A DNA stretch of 35,559 nucleotides from DASQPJ01 sp036268355. Its GTDB lineage: Bacteria > Actinomycetota > Actinomycetes > Sporichthyales > Sporichthyaceae. Below are positions 8,570 through 16,957 of the stretch, one piece after another (within the stretch, counting starts at the first letter, position 1; every line of letters begins with the position of its first letter). The DNA lies in NCBI GenBank assembly GCA_036268355.1, contig DATAUG010000130.1:1-35559 (forward strand), written 5' to 3'. The position numbers and the translations under genes were made by a program. The notes below the pieces were generated by a model that did no database searches, was not told where the DNA came from, and saw only the letters and a list, made by a program, of their open reading frames with translations.

Positions 8570-9418
8570 TCAGCCGAGAGCCTTCGGGTCCTGCCGGCCG
8601 GCCGGGATGCGGAACTCGATCTGGGTCACCCAGCCGTGACCCGCGCGGACCACGCCGCGGTGACTGACGCAGGGTCGCGGCAGGGCCGCGGTGGCGTGGA
8701 AGCCGGCGCAGTCCGGTAGCACGCCGTCGAAGACGCCGGCGTGCTCCGCCACCCGATAGCCCGGCCGATTCTGGAACGGGTAAGGCGCCTCGAAGCAGAT
8801 CTGGACCTTCCGAGCCGCCGTGCCTGCGGCGGCGGCCGACCTCGGGTGCCGGAGCGTGAACGTCGCGGTCTTGCGGTAGTCGGGGCCCGCATGCCGCATC
8901 CCGAACTGGGCCCACTGGCTGAACGTGTTCTGGTAGTCGGGGCAGTGCGGCATGGCGCCGCCGCCGTCGCGGGTCGCGTACAGCGTCGGGCCGCCGCGCA
9001 CCCAGGAAGCCTCGCTGAACTGGGCGTCGGTGGACGATGGTGCGACCTCGTTCGCGGTGATGTCCGCCTCCGCGTCGGCCAGTTGGATGCTGACGGTGCA
9101 GACCGGGCCACCGCAGTCCGCGGTGTCGGTGGCGTCCGACGGCAGCAACCCGTCGGGGTTCGTGTTGGGGTTCGGGTCGTTGCTGGAGCCGCTCGGGGCG
9201 TGGTGGGTGCACGGCACGTCCTCGAGTCCGACGTCGATGCTCTCGCTCGGCGGCGGCGGAGAAGGAGGTGGGGGCGGCGGCTGATGGCACAGGTCGTTCG
9301 GTGTGCCGGCCGACGCCGGGTGGGGGGCAGGGGCCGCCTGGGCCCAGGGCGCGTAGGTCGATCCCGCGATCAGCAAACCTGCCGCGAGTGCTGTGCAGCC
9401 CCGGGTCCGTGCTCGCAT
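8570..9418 (-). CDS. Secreted proline-rich protein of unknown function
   Basis: 282 aa with a clear signal peptide (MRARTRGCTALAAGLLIAGS, cleavage after about AQA) and a strong Shine-Dalgarno GGAGGAG upstream of the ATG at 9418. The mature N-terminus has a poly-proline stretch (about residues 48-58), then the module THHAPSGSSNDPNPNTNPDG, then a globular Cys-containing domain of about 190 residues with no motif I recognise (PHCPDYQNTFSQWAQFGMRH, KVQICFEAPYPFQ, VLPDCAGFHATAALPRPC). The even number of cysteines and the export signal suggest disulfides outside the cell. The NDPNP module also occurs at the C-terminus of the convergent surface protein, so the two may act at the same place. Function unknown. 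Confidence 0.75.
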   Translation of the reverse strand: MRARTRGCTALAAGLLIAGSTYAPWAQAAPAPHPASAGTPNDLCHQPPPPPPSPPPPSESIDVGLEDVPCTHHAPSGSSNDPNPNTNPDGLLPSDATDTADCGGPVCTVSIQLADAEADITANEVAPSSTDAQFSEASWVRGGPTLYATRDGGGAMPHCPDYQNTFSQWAQFGMRHAGPDYRKTATFTLRHPRSAAAAGTAARKVQICFEAPYPFQNRPGYRVAEHAGVFDGVLPDCAGFHATAALPRPCVSHRGVVRAGHGWVTQIEFRIPAGRQDPKALG

Positions 9419-9597
9419 GGCTGATCTCCTCCGGGCCGGTGACGTCGCCGGCGACGTCGTCGGCAGGAATTTGGTAGCAGACGGCGACCGGGTTCCCCTG
9501 GAGGCTCGCGGGGCGGCGGCGCGGCGGGGCCCAGACGCGTCGGGCTTCTCGGGCCGCTTCGGTGTGGCGTATCCACCGTGGGCCGCCGCGACACTAC

Positions 9598-9625
9598 GTT
9601 ACGTCACATTCGTCACACCAGTAAC
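9598..9625. promoter_or_regulatory. Candidate regulator-binding site with direct and inverted repeats
   Basis: In the 237-base divergent region between the minus-strand secreted protein and the plus-strand small peptide. On the minus strand, TGTGACGAA and TGTGACGTA repeat with a 9-base period. On the plus strand the block is bounded by GTTAC (9598-9602) and GTAAC (9621-9625). It stands out from the surrounding GC-rich sequence. The protein that binds it is unknown; direct repeats of this spacing suit a response regulator. Confidence 0.4.
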
Positions 9626-9655
9626 ATTGGTATCGGCTACGGACAGGCGGCGGTC

Positions 9656-9832
9656 ATGGGCGGTCACGGGTCGCGTTGGGTGCGGGTGGCGGTTCTTCTG
9701 GCGGCCACGGTCGGCTCCGCCGGCGCACTGGGCAGATTGTCGGCCGCCCACGCATCCCCGCCGGACGCGTACAAGACCACCTTCCACACCGCCGACCACG
9801 ACCAGGTGACGCGCGCCGGATCCGCCCCCTGA
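9656..9832 (+). CDS. Small secreted peptide (58 aa)
   Basis: 58 aa from an ATG at 9656, with AGGCGG about 6 bases upstream. Residues 1-32 form a typical signal peptide: basic WVRVAVLLAATVGS, hydrophobic core, small residues, likely cleavage near SAAHA. The predicted mature peptide is only about 25 residues, acidic/His-containing and without cysteine (TTFHTADHDQVT). A CCCGG-cgaa-CCGGG hairpin follows the stop directly, which supports a short independent transcript. No family recognised. It could instead be a chance ORF, but the signal peptide plus terminator argue for a gene. Confidence 0.45.
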   Translation: MGGHGSRWVRVAVLLAATVGSAGALGRLSAAHASPPDAYKTTFHTADHDQVTRAGSAP

Positions 9833-9846
9833 CCCGGCGAACCGGG
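9833..9846 (+). terminator. Short hairpin after the small-peptide gene
   Basis: CCCGG-CGAA-CCGGG with a 4-base loop, starting at the base after the TGA at 9830-9832. Short, no U tract. Confidence 0.4.
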
Positions 9847-9928
9847 CAAACCAGGCGGTTCCTCGGAACAACACCACCGGTGCGGTCATCCGCCCGAAAA
9901 CCCGCAAATGCGGAGCTACGATCGGCGG

Positions 9929-12724
9929 GTGCGCGGCGACTCGTGGCGGCGTCGGGTCGCCGGATGGGCGGGCCTGGCCGTCCTGGCGAGTGCGGCGGCG
10001 GCGACGGTCACGACGCGCGAGGTGCGGGCTGAGTCGGCGGCGACGCAGCCGGGCTCCACGGTCCTGGTGGCGGCCGGGTCGGCGCCGGCGCCCCGTGGTC
10101 TCGACGCCGAGCCCGGGGCCACGACCCAGGCCGGATCCGCCACGCAGGCCGGATCCACGGTCGTGGTCAGCGGCGACCGGCACGGCGCGATACTGCCGGG
10201 GCGTAGCTACGGGCCCGCGATGAGCGCCGACGGTCGGTGGGTCGCGTTCGAGTCCGACTCCACGGTGTTGCCGACGGCGGCCGGAGCCGGTCACGGCCAG
10301 GTCTACCTGCGCGACATGCGCTCCGGCGACGTCGAGTTGATCAGCGCGACCAGCTCCGGCGGCGGGGCCGACGGCGAGTCCTACGCGCCCTCGGTATCGG
10401 GCGACGGGCGTTGGGTGGCGTTCGTCTCCGAGGCCGACGACCTGGCTGCGGCGACCACCACCGGACCGGTCAGCGGCACCTACCGGCCCAAGCACGTCTA
10501 CCTGCGCGACCGGGTCGCCCACACCACGCGCCGACTGGACCTCAGCCGCGACGGCCGATCGCTGATCAACGGCGACAGCCCGGCCGTCAGCGCCGACGGC
10601 CGCTGGGTGGTCTACAACGGCGGCGTTCCGGAGGTGTCCAACGGCACCGGCGATGACCAGGACGGCATTTTCGTCTACGACGTGAGAACCGACCGCCGGG
10701 AACGGATTCCCCGGGTCGAGGGCGACGACCCGTCGATCTCCGGCGACGGTCGATACGTGGTGTTCTCCTCCGAGGTCCGCGACCTGGTGCCCGGCGACAC
10801 GAACCGCAAGGCCGACTGCTTCCGCTACGACCGCCGCACCCACCGCATCGACCTGATCAGCGCCGACGAAGCCGGCCGCGAGGGCGACGACGAGAGCACC
10901 GGCGCCGTCATCAGCAGCGACGGCAACTGGGTCGTGTTCGCCTCCTCGGCGCACAATCTGACGGGCCATCAGCCGCCGCGGCCCTACGTCGCGGACCGCG
11001 CCGACCTGCCCCAGGTCTACCTGCGCGACCTGCGCACCGGCCGGGTGCGGCTGGTGAGCGCCGCGGCCGGCGGCAAGGCCGCGAACCAGGCCTCCGGCGG
11101 TGCGTCGCTGAGCGCGGACGGCCGCTGGGTGGTCTACCTCTCCGAGGCAACCGACCTGCCCGCGCCACCGGCGGCGGGGCGGGGTGAACCCGTCGAGCAC
11201 GTCTACCGCTGGGACTCGCACACCGGTAGGGCGGCCATGGTCGACGTGACGCCGCAGGCCCACCCGGCGGACGGGGCGGCTTCCTCGTTCCCCGCCATCA
11301 GCGCCGACGGCGCGCGGATCGCGTTCGGGTCCCGGGCCGCCGACCTGGTGCCGGGCGCCGGCGGCGGACACGACGCGATCTACCAGCGCCGGTGGGCCAC
11401 CGAGCCGAATCCGCAGCGGCCGGCCGGCCCGGGCCGTCCGCCGGTGCTGTTCGCGCCCGTGCCGGGAGCACACTCCTGGCCACCGGTGGGCGACGACTCC
11501 AATTCGACCCCGACGATTAGCCCGGACGGCCGGTGGGTGGCGTTCGCGTCGCGGGCCACCAACCTGGTGCCGGGCCTGGACAACCACAAACAGAACGTGT
11601 TCGTGCTCGACACCCGCAGTGGAGCGGTGCGCGCGGCGAGCGTCGCGAGCAACGGGGATCCGGGGAACGCCGACAGCGCCGACCCCTCGATCAGTGCCGA
11701 CGGTCGCTGGGTGGTCTTCGACTCGTTCGCCAACAACCTGGTGGCCGGTTCCCGCAGCCGATCCGGCGTGGTCTACCTGCACGACATGACCACCGGGTCC
11801 ACGGTTCGGGTCTCGGTGGCCATGGGCGGAGCCGAACCGGACGGGCAGAGCGGTCTGTCCCGGATCAGTTCCGACGGCCGGTGGGTGGCTTTTGAGTCGG
11901 TGGCCGACGATCTGGTGCCGGGCCGGCCCAGCCGCTCCCAGGTCTACGTCTGGGACCGCACGACCGGCGTCACGAGCCTGGTCAGCACCGATTGGTTCGG
12001 CAACGCCGGCGACGCCGGCAGCGGCGACGCGGCGATCAGCGCGGACGGGCGCTACGTGGCGTTCGACTCACCCGCGGACAACCTGGTGCCCGGGTCGACG
12101 GTGACCCCGGGGGTCGCCGAGGTCTACGTCCGCGACCGCACGTTGGGCACCATTGTGCTGGTCTCCCGCCACACCTCCGCGATCGGCGACGACTCCAGCT
12201 CGCACCCCTCGATCAGCGCCGACGGGCACTTCGTGGCGTTCGAGTCCCGGGCCACCAACCTGATCGCGTCGAACCCCTTGCTGCCGGCCACCGGCGACCA
12301 GTCGGGCGGCGCCGAGCCGCACGTGCTGACCCACGTCTACCTGCACGACATGACCACCTCGGTCACCACCGAGGTCGACCTGTCGACCCGCGGCGTCCCG
12401 GCGCAGTCCGACAGCTACTCCGCCGCGCTCAGCCCCGACGGGCACGCGGTGGCCTTCGTCTCCCTCGACCACTCGTTGGTCCCCGGCGCGAGTCATCCGC
12501 AGCCCGACGTCTACCTGCGCGACCTGACCGCAGGCACTACCACGCGGATCAGCTCGGCCCCGGACACCGCGCAGGCGGTCGGCACCAGCCGTACCCCGGC
12601 CATCGACTCCGACGGCGGGGTCGTGGTGTTCGTCTCCGAGGCCCCGGTCGCCGGCCCGGCGAACCCGGACGGTGACCTCTACCGTCGCGACACCCGCCAC
12701 GGGCGCACCACCCGGATGACCTGA
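9929..12724 (+). CDS. Secreted TolB-like PD40 beta-propeller protein with 14 repeats
   Basis: 931 aa from a GTG at 9929. TACGAT at 9917-9922 ends 6 bases before this GTG, which fits a leaderless transcript; the in-frame ATG at 9908 has no ribosome site and is the alternative. A signal peptide follows (RRRVAGWAGLAVLASAAAA, cleavage near VRA), then a low-complexity linker. The rest is 14 repeats of a WD40-like/PD40 unit, each with 'xxIS.DGRWVAFxSxAxdLvpg' and most with 'vYlRDmxtg.t.lvS'. They begin roughly every 60 residues from about residue 95 to the C-terminus. Fourteen repeats fit two seven-bladed propellers. No enzymatic domain is visible. The likely role is extracytoplasmic binding of protein or polysaccharide; the ligand is unknown. 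Confidence 0.85.
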   Translation: MRGDSWRRRVAGWAGLAVLASAAAATVTTREVRAESAATQPGSTVLVAAGSAPAPRGLDAEPGATTQAGSATQAGSTVVVSGDRHGAILPGRSYGPAMSADGRWVAFESDSTVLPTAAGAGHGQVYLRDMRSGDVELISATSSGGGADGESYAPSVSGDGRWVAFVSEADDLAAATTTGPVSGTYRPKHVYLRDRVAHTTRRLDLSRDGRSLINGDSPAVSADGRWVVYNGGVPEVSNGTGDDQDGIFVYDVRTDRRERIPRVEGDDPSISGDGRYVVFSSEVRDLVPGDTNRKADCFRYDRRTHRIDLISADEAGREGDDESTGAVISSDGNWVVFASSAHNLTGHQPPRPYVADRADLPQVYLRDLRTGRVRLVSAAAGGKAANQASGGASLSADGRWVVYLSEATDLPAPPAAGRGEPVEHVYRWDSHTGRAAMVDVTPQAHPADGAASSFPAISADGARIAFGSRAADLVPGAGGGHDAIYQRRWATEPNPQRPAGPGRPPVLFAPVPGAHSWPPVGDDSNSTPTISPDGRWVAFASRATNLVPGLDNHKQNVFVLDTRSGAVRAASVASNGDPGNADSADPSISADGRWVVFDSFANNLVAGSRSRSGVVYLHDMTTGSTVRVSVAMGGAEPDGQSGLSRISSDGRWVAFESVADDLVPGRPSRSQVYVWDRTTGVTSLVSTDWFGNAGDAGSGDAAISADGRYVAFDSPADNLVPGSTVTPGVAEVYVRDRTLGTIVLVSRHTSAIGDDSSSHPSISADGHFVAFESRATNLIASNPLLPATGDQSGGAEPHVLTHVYLHDMTTSVTTEVDLSTRGVPAQSDSYSAALSPDGHAVAFVSLDHSLVPGASHPQPDVYLRDLTAGTTTRISSAPDTAQAVGTSRTPAIDSDGGVVVFVSEAPVAGPANPDGDLYRRDTRHGRTTRMT

Positions 12725-12725
12725 C

Positions 12726-12739
12726 CCGGCCTGCGCCGG
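12726..12739. terminator. Short hairpin between converging genes
   Basis: CCGGC-CTGC-GCCGG directly after the TGA at 12722-12724 and before the converging small membrane gene that ends at 12793. Confidence 0.4.
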
Positions 12740-12792
12740 CCGTCGGGGAACCCTGCTCGCGCGCTTTACATTGCGGCCCGCGTGGTGCTCGC

Positions 12793-12912
12793 TCAGCGCA
12801 GTAACGCCACGACCACGACTGCCACGTTCACCGCGCCGAGTGCGGCCACCCCGACCCAGGCCCACCAGGGCAGGTGATCCCGGCCGGTGTCGTGGGCACT
12901 GGGTTCGAACAC
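12793..12912 (-). CDS. 39-aa single-pass membrane protein
   Basis: A short frame on the minus strand from GTG (12912-12910) to TGA (12795-12793). CGAGGA sits about 8 bases upstream of the GTG. The N-terminus is polar (VFEPSAHDTGRDH), followed by one strong transmembrane helix LPWWAWVGVAALGAVNVAV and a final Arg. The Trp-rich helix start and the good ribosome site make it a credible small membrane protein. It is divergent from the LCP gene and convergent with the propeller gene. No known family; the function cannot be inferred. Confidence 0.5.
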   Translation of the reverse strand: MFEPSAHDTGRDHLPWWAWVGVAALGAVNVAVVVVALLR

Positions 12913-13111
12913 GGGTCCATCCTCGCCGACCGGGGTCGTTTGCGCATTCGTGCTGTGCTGTTGTCACCGAGTGGCTGTCGTTTACGAATTACCCTCGGAA
13001 GGGGACAAATCCGCAGGTCCGAAGGCTGCGGCTGTCGGCATACTTCCGGTCGCATTGGTAAACCGATCGTCCCGGACCATCCAATAGCCCCATTTGCTCG
13101 TCGGCGCAATC

Positions 13112-13117
13112 TATATT
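13112..13117 (+). promoter_or_regulatory. Possible -10 element upstream of the LCP gene
   Basis: TATATT inside a locally AT-rich patch (CAATCTATATTCTAG), 73 bases before the LCP start at 13191. No matching -35 at the usual spacing was found, so this is tentative. The 278 bases from 12913 to 13190 hold no other feature I can support. Confidence 0.3.
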
Positions 13118-13190
13118 CTAGTTCGAGTTGCGTGCCGCACCGGTGCGTGGGCCCACGTCAGTCGGCCACAGAGGGGGCGGGGAGCAGCCG

Positions 13191-14924
13191 ATGGCCAAGG
13201 AGGATCCGGAGTTCAGTCTCTGGGACCGGCCGTCGGGAGGCGCGGATTCGGCCGCCTCGGCCCCGGATCGGCGTGGATCGTCGGCGTCGGGCGGGGAACG
13301 GCGTCCGGAAGCGCTGTCCGTTCCCTCGGCAACGGGCGATGACGAGCGCGGACCGTCGGCGTCGGCGCGGGTCCCCGCCGCCCACTCCACCCAGTCCGAA
13401 AGGTTGTCATCTTTTCGGACACCCTCCGGACGGCGTCGCGGGCCGTTCCTGCCCGAACCGGCCGGCCTCGCCGCCGGAGCCCGCCGGGTGCGGGCACGCC
13501 GGGCCTGGATGCTCATGGTCGCGACGTTGCTGCTGCCCGGTTGCGCCCAGTTGCTGGCGGGCAACAAGACCGTCGGTCGGGCGGCGCTGCGGGTGTGGCT
13601 GATTCTGCTGGTTGGTTTGCCGATCGGCGCCTTGTGGTTGGGCCGTTCCGGGCTGGTGTCGATGGCATTGCGCCCGGGCGCGCTGGCGACCTTCCAGGTC
13701 AGCCTGGTGGTGTTGGGCCTGTGCTGGGCCGGATTGCTCGTGGACGCCTGGCGGCTCGCCCGGCCGCGCGGACTCGGCCGGGGGACCCGGCTGCTCTCGG
13801 CGGGGCTCGTGCTCGTGCTGCTGGGCTCGGTCGGGACGCCGGTCGCCTACGGCGTGGTGCTGGCCGGGGCGCAGCGCGACCTGGTGACCTCGGTGTTCCA
13901 CCAGGGTGGCGTCGGCGACCTGTACGAGGGCCGGCTGAACGTCGCGATCCTCGGTGGTGAGCCGGTACGCAGCGGCAGTCGCAGCCCGGCGGACTCGGTG
14001 GTCAGCTACACCGACCAGGACGCGGTGGCCAGCATCGACGTGCACACCGGTCAGACGACGATCTTCTCGATCCCGCGCAACATGCAGTACGCCCAGTTCC
14101 CGCCGGGCACCCCGATCGCCAAGCAGTTCCCCAACGGGTTCCCGAACTTCTTCTACGGGATCTACCCCTACGGCGCGCAGAACCCGCAGCTGTTCCCCGG
14201 CTCGGACAACCCGGGTGCCGCGGCGGTCGAGTCGGCGATGGCGCAACTGCTCGGCATTCCGATCCACTACTACGTGATCCTGAACATCGACGGCTTCGAG
14301 TCATTGGTCGACGCCCTCGGCGGGCTGACGATCCGGGTCACCGAGAACCTGCCGATCGGCGGTGGGCACCATGCCGGTGCCTGCGACCTGCCCGGTGGCG
14401 GCTGCGAGCAGTTGGCGCACAACAAGATCCTCGGCTGGATCCGGCCGGGCTTGCAGCACCTCGACGGCTACCGCGCCCTCTGGTACGCGCGTTCGCGCGA
14501 AGGGACCAGCGACTACGACCGGATGCTTCGGGAGCGGTGTGTGCTCAACGGGATCCTGAAGCAGATGGACCCGTTGACCGTGCTGCGGCACTTCCAGGCG
14601 CTGGTGTCCGGGACGAAGAACGCGGTGCGGACCGACCTGACCACCGGGGCGTTGGACGTGCTGGTGAAGGTCGCCTCCAAGACCAAGAAGTCCGAGGTGA
14701 CCAGCCTGGTGCTGCAACCGCCGCTGATCGACCCGGTGGCACCGGACGTAGCGGTGGTCCGCGACGCCGTGCAGAAGGCGATAGCGGCCTCGCAGGCCGC
14801 TGGGCAGGCGAAAATCACCCCCGCCTCGACGGCCGCCAAGGCCAAGCGGGGCGCCAAGCCTGCGACACCGTCCGCCCCGGCCGGCCAGCCGGTCCCGCTC
14901 AGCCAGGTGTGTCAGTACTCCTGA
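13191..14924 (+). CDS. LytR-CpsA-Psr (LCP) family protein with four-helix membrane anchor
   Basis: 577 aa from an ATG at 13191, preceded by GGGGAG. Residues 1-104 are a disordered, basic/Ser-rich cytoplasmic tail. Four transmembrane helices follow at about 105-222, with the turn LPGCAQLLAGNKTVGRA. The extracytoplasmic LCP domain (about 246-470) has LNVAILGG, an Arg/Asp cluster (SRSPADSVV), FSIPRN, IDGFESLVDALGG and YARSREGTSDYDRMLRER. These are the pyrophosphate- and polyprenyl-binding elements of LCP phosphotransferases, which attach wall polymers such as teichoic acid or arabinogalactan to peptidoglycan. Two positions differ from the common motifs: PADS where RTDT-like is usual, and IPRN instead of IPRD. 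An Ala/Pro/Lys-rich tail ends in CQYS. Confidence 0.88.
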   Translation: MAKEDPEFSLWDRPSGGADSAASAPDRRGSSASGGERRPEALSVPSATGDDERGPSASARVPAAHSTQSERLSSFRTPSGRRRGPFLPEPAGLAAGARRVRARRAWMLMVATLLLPGCAQLLAGNKTVGRAALRVWLILLVGLPIGALWLGRSGLVSMALRPGALATFQVSLVVLGLCWAGLLVDAWRLARPRGLGRGTRLLSAGLVLVLLGSVGTPVAYGVVLAGAQRDLVTSVFHQGGVGDLYEGRLNVAILGGEPVRSGSRSPADSVVSYTDQDAVASIDVHTGQTTIFSIPRNMQYAQFPPGTPIAKQFPNGFPNFFYGIYPYGAQNPQLFPGSDNPGAAAVESAMAQLLGIPIHYYVILNIDGFESLVDALGGLTIRVTENLPIGGGHHAGACDLPGGGCEQLAHNKILGWIRPGLQHLDGYRALWYARSREGTSDYDRMLRERCVLNGILKQMDPLTVLRHFQALVSGTKNAVRTDLTTGALDVLVKVASKTKKSEVTSLVLQPPLIDPVAPDVAVVRDAVQKAIAASQAAGQAKITPASTAAKAKRGAKPATPSAPAGQPVPLSQVCQYS

Positions 14925-14949
14925 GGCACTCCTGAGGCACTCCTGAGGC
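14917..14949 (+). repeat. Three perfect 11-bp tandem repeats over the LCP stop codon
   Basis: ACTCCTGAGGC occurs three times head to tail (14917-14927, 14928-14938, 14939-14949). Each copy holds a TGA, and because the period is 11 the three TGAs (14922, 14933, 14944) fall in all three forward frames. The first is the real stop of the LCP gene. Confidence 0.85.
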
Positions 14950-14992
14950 GGTCCCCCCGCGCCGCGCCCCGTATTGGCTGATCCCGCTTCGT

Positions 14993-15055
14993 CACTTCTG
15001 CGCTCTGTCGCACCCATCGAGGCGCTACGACAGGTGCGACAGGTGCGCAGAAGTG
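14993..15055. terminator. Long hairpin terminator between LCP and metallopeptidase genes
   Basis: Left arm CACTTCTGCGC (14993-15003) plus CTGTCGCACC (15005-15014) pairs with GGTGCGACAG (15033-15042) plus GCGCAGAAGTG (15045-15055). That gives 21 paired bases with one small internal loop and an 18-base apical loop. It lies between converging stops at 14924 (+) and 15098 (-). Confidence 0.8.
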
Positions 15056-15097
15056 CGGGGTGAGAGGGCTCCCCGCCGGTCGCGCCGAGCTATGCCA

Positions 15098-16957
15098 TTA
15101 GCGTTGCTGCCCGTCCTCGCCGGAACCCTCCGCGTGGCCGTTGACCTTCAACGAGTACCCGGCGTGCTGCTCGGTCGCATTGTCGTTGTCGGTCGGGTCG
15201 TCGTGCGCTATCACCGCGACGACCCGGGGGAAGCTGCGGTACTTGGCCAGGGTCGCGGCGTCCGGCGTCCAGGTGGGCCCGGCGTGTGAGGTGACCAGGA
15301 CCCGGTGCCGGCCTGCGTCGATGCCGACCAGGCTGACGTACCAGCCGTCGACGGCCGGGGCTTCGCCGCCGCCGCCGCCCAACGAGCTGGTCGGGTCGTT
15401 CGGGTCCGCTGCCGCCGCGTTGACCTTCTGGTTGCCGGAGAACGCGAACTGCAGCGCCTGGCCGGTGGCCAGCTGCACGTAGTCGGCGCCGTTGGGCGCC
15501 GTGCCCTGGGTGCCGATCGCCGCCGGGTTCTCCAGGTTCAGCGTGGCGTCGAGGTCCTTGGCCGTGACCAGGTTGCGGTCGATGCCCTCGACCTTGCCGT
15601 TCTTGGCCCAGTGGTCGATCAGGTTCATCAACTGGAACTGGTGCAGCAGTGTCTCGACCTTCAGCCCGCCGGCGAACTTGTCCAACTGGGTCTGCACGTC
15701 GGCCAGGCCGACGTCCTTGCCGTCGCGGTGCAGCGCGGACATGAAGTCCAGGCCGAACCGGTCATAGCAGAACAGCATGAACGACCAGGCGTCGCCGTAG
15801 TTGGCCAGGATCGGGTCGGAGTCGCCCTGGTCGCCCCACAGGGTCAACGACTCAGCCGGTCCACCGCACGGGTGCGGGTTCGGGTTCGACGGGCCCTTCA
15901 CGATCCCGTAACCCTGGAAGCACAGCAGTTGCGGTTGGGAGTTGCTCTGAGTGATGCCGCGGCGGGTGTCGGTGTAGCCGTCGAGCGCCTCGGCGAACAT
16001 CGACAGGCCCTCGTTGACCCAGGTTGCCTGGTCGGGGTTCTGGTAGTGCTCGAGCAGGTGCTGCCACTCGTGGCCGAAGACCGCCTCGTAGGTGAACGGG
16101 TGCGCCGGCCGGGAGCGGCACAGGTCGGACGACGGCTCGTTCGCCGGGTTGGGCCCGGTGCGGTGGATCCAGTCGTAGGCGTCCACGGTGATCACGTTGC
16201 GGTCGGTGATCTGGTTGAACAGTGGCGCGTAGAACCCGGCGATGTAGGTCAGGTTCTTCGGGAACTCGTAGAAGTTGGGCTGCCGGATGTTGTCGATCAG
16301 GGCGACGGTGTGTTCGCCGTTGCCCGCGAAGTCCAGGCCGGCCGCAGCGATGCCGGGGATCGTGCTGCTGCCGTTGTGGTCCGGCGGCTTGGAGAACGCC
16401 GCGGTCTCCTTGGGATACATGTTCGAGTCGAACTGCCCGACGAGGTACTTGATCTGCTCGTCGGTGACGGTGGCGGAGTCGGGCACCTCCTTCTCACGGC
16501 AGTCGCCGGCTGGGAAGTGCGTGCCGCAGGACACCGCGTCGCAGCCCGAGGCCACCCAAACCTCGAGATGCTGCCCGACCGCCCGCAGGGAGTAGGGCTT
16601 GAGGTAGATGCCCGGCGGAATGCCACGCGCGGCGTCGAGCGCCGGCCACAGCAGGGTCGTCCCGACCGGCGGGGTCGACTCGCCGGCCAGCTGCGGGCGG
16701 GCCGCGGCGCGCAGCCGTGCCAGTCCGGACGCGTCCAGCGTCGAGGTGCCCAGCATCGCCGCCAGCTGCGGCGAGAGCCGGAAGACCTGGTTCGGCGCGA
16801 GCGTTGTCATGTCACCGCCGAAGGGCACGGTTGCCAGGGCCGGAATCGGCGGGGCGGGATCGGCGGGCGCGGCCACGGCGCCGGAGCCGGCCACCACTCC
16901 GGTCGTGGCAAGTGCCACCGTCAGGCCGATGATCGTCGCCAACCCGGTGAGTCTCAT
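15098..16957 (-). CDS. Secreted zinc metallopeptidase (HExxH, gluzincin-like)
   Basis: 619 aa with a signal peptide (MRLTGLATIIGLTVALATTG, cleavage near AVAA). The ATG at 16957 has GGGGTG five bases upstream. The zinc motif HEWQH is at residues 296-300, and a likely third ligand, Glu316, lies in WVNEGLSMFAEALDGY, the layout seen in M30 (hyicolysin)-like and related gluzincins. The region before the active site (NLTYIAGFYAPLFNQITDRN, DAYDWIHRTGPNP) and after it (NYGDAWSFMLFCYDRFG) fits that fold. The C-terminal part (about 490-600) is probably a beta-sandwich. There are several cysteines in the mature chain, consistent with an exported enzyme. Predicted endopeptidase outside the cell; substrate unknown. 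Family assignment from motif spacing, not from a search. Confidence 0.8.
   Translation of the reverse strand: MRLTGLATIIGLTVALATTGVVAGSGAVAAPADPAPPIPALATVPFGGDMTTLAPNQVFRLSPQLAAMLGTSTLDASGLARLRAAARPQLAGESTPPVGTTLLWPALDAARGIPPGIYLKPYSLRAVGQHLEVWVASGCDAVSCGTHFPAGDCREKEVPDSATVTDEQIKYLVGQFDSNMYPKETAAFSKPPDHNGSSTIPGIAAAGLDFAGNGEHTVALIDNIRQPNFYEFPKNLTYIAGFYAPLFNQITDRNVITVDAYDWIHRTGPNPANEPSSDLCRSRPAHPFTYEAVFGHEWQHLLEHYQNPDQATWVNEGLSMFAEALDGYTDTRRGITQSNSQPQLLCFQGYGIVKGPSNPNPHPCGGPAESLTLWGDQGDSDPILANYGDAWSFMLFCYDRFGLDFMSALHRDGKDVGLADVQTQLDKFAGGLKVETLLHQFQLMNLIDHWAKNGKVEGIDRNLVTAKDLDATLNLENPAAIGTQGTAPNGADYVQLATGQALQFAFSGNQKVNAAAADPNDPTSSLGGGGGEAPAVDGWYVSLVGIDAGRHRVLVTSHAGPTWTPDAATLAKYRSFPRVVAVIAHDDPTDNDNATEQHAGYSLKVNGHAEGSGEDGQQR

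Noticed and set aside
9599..11782. Minus-strand frame of 727 codons
   Set aside because: Its repeats mirror the PD40 repeats on the plus strand; no ribosome site.
12980..13070. Possible riboswitch (c-di-AMP or similar) upstream of the LCP gene
   Set aside because: There are some GC-rich stems, but I could not match the conserved cores of known classes.
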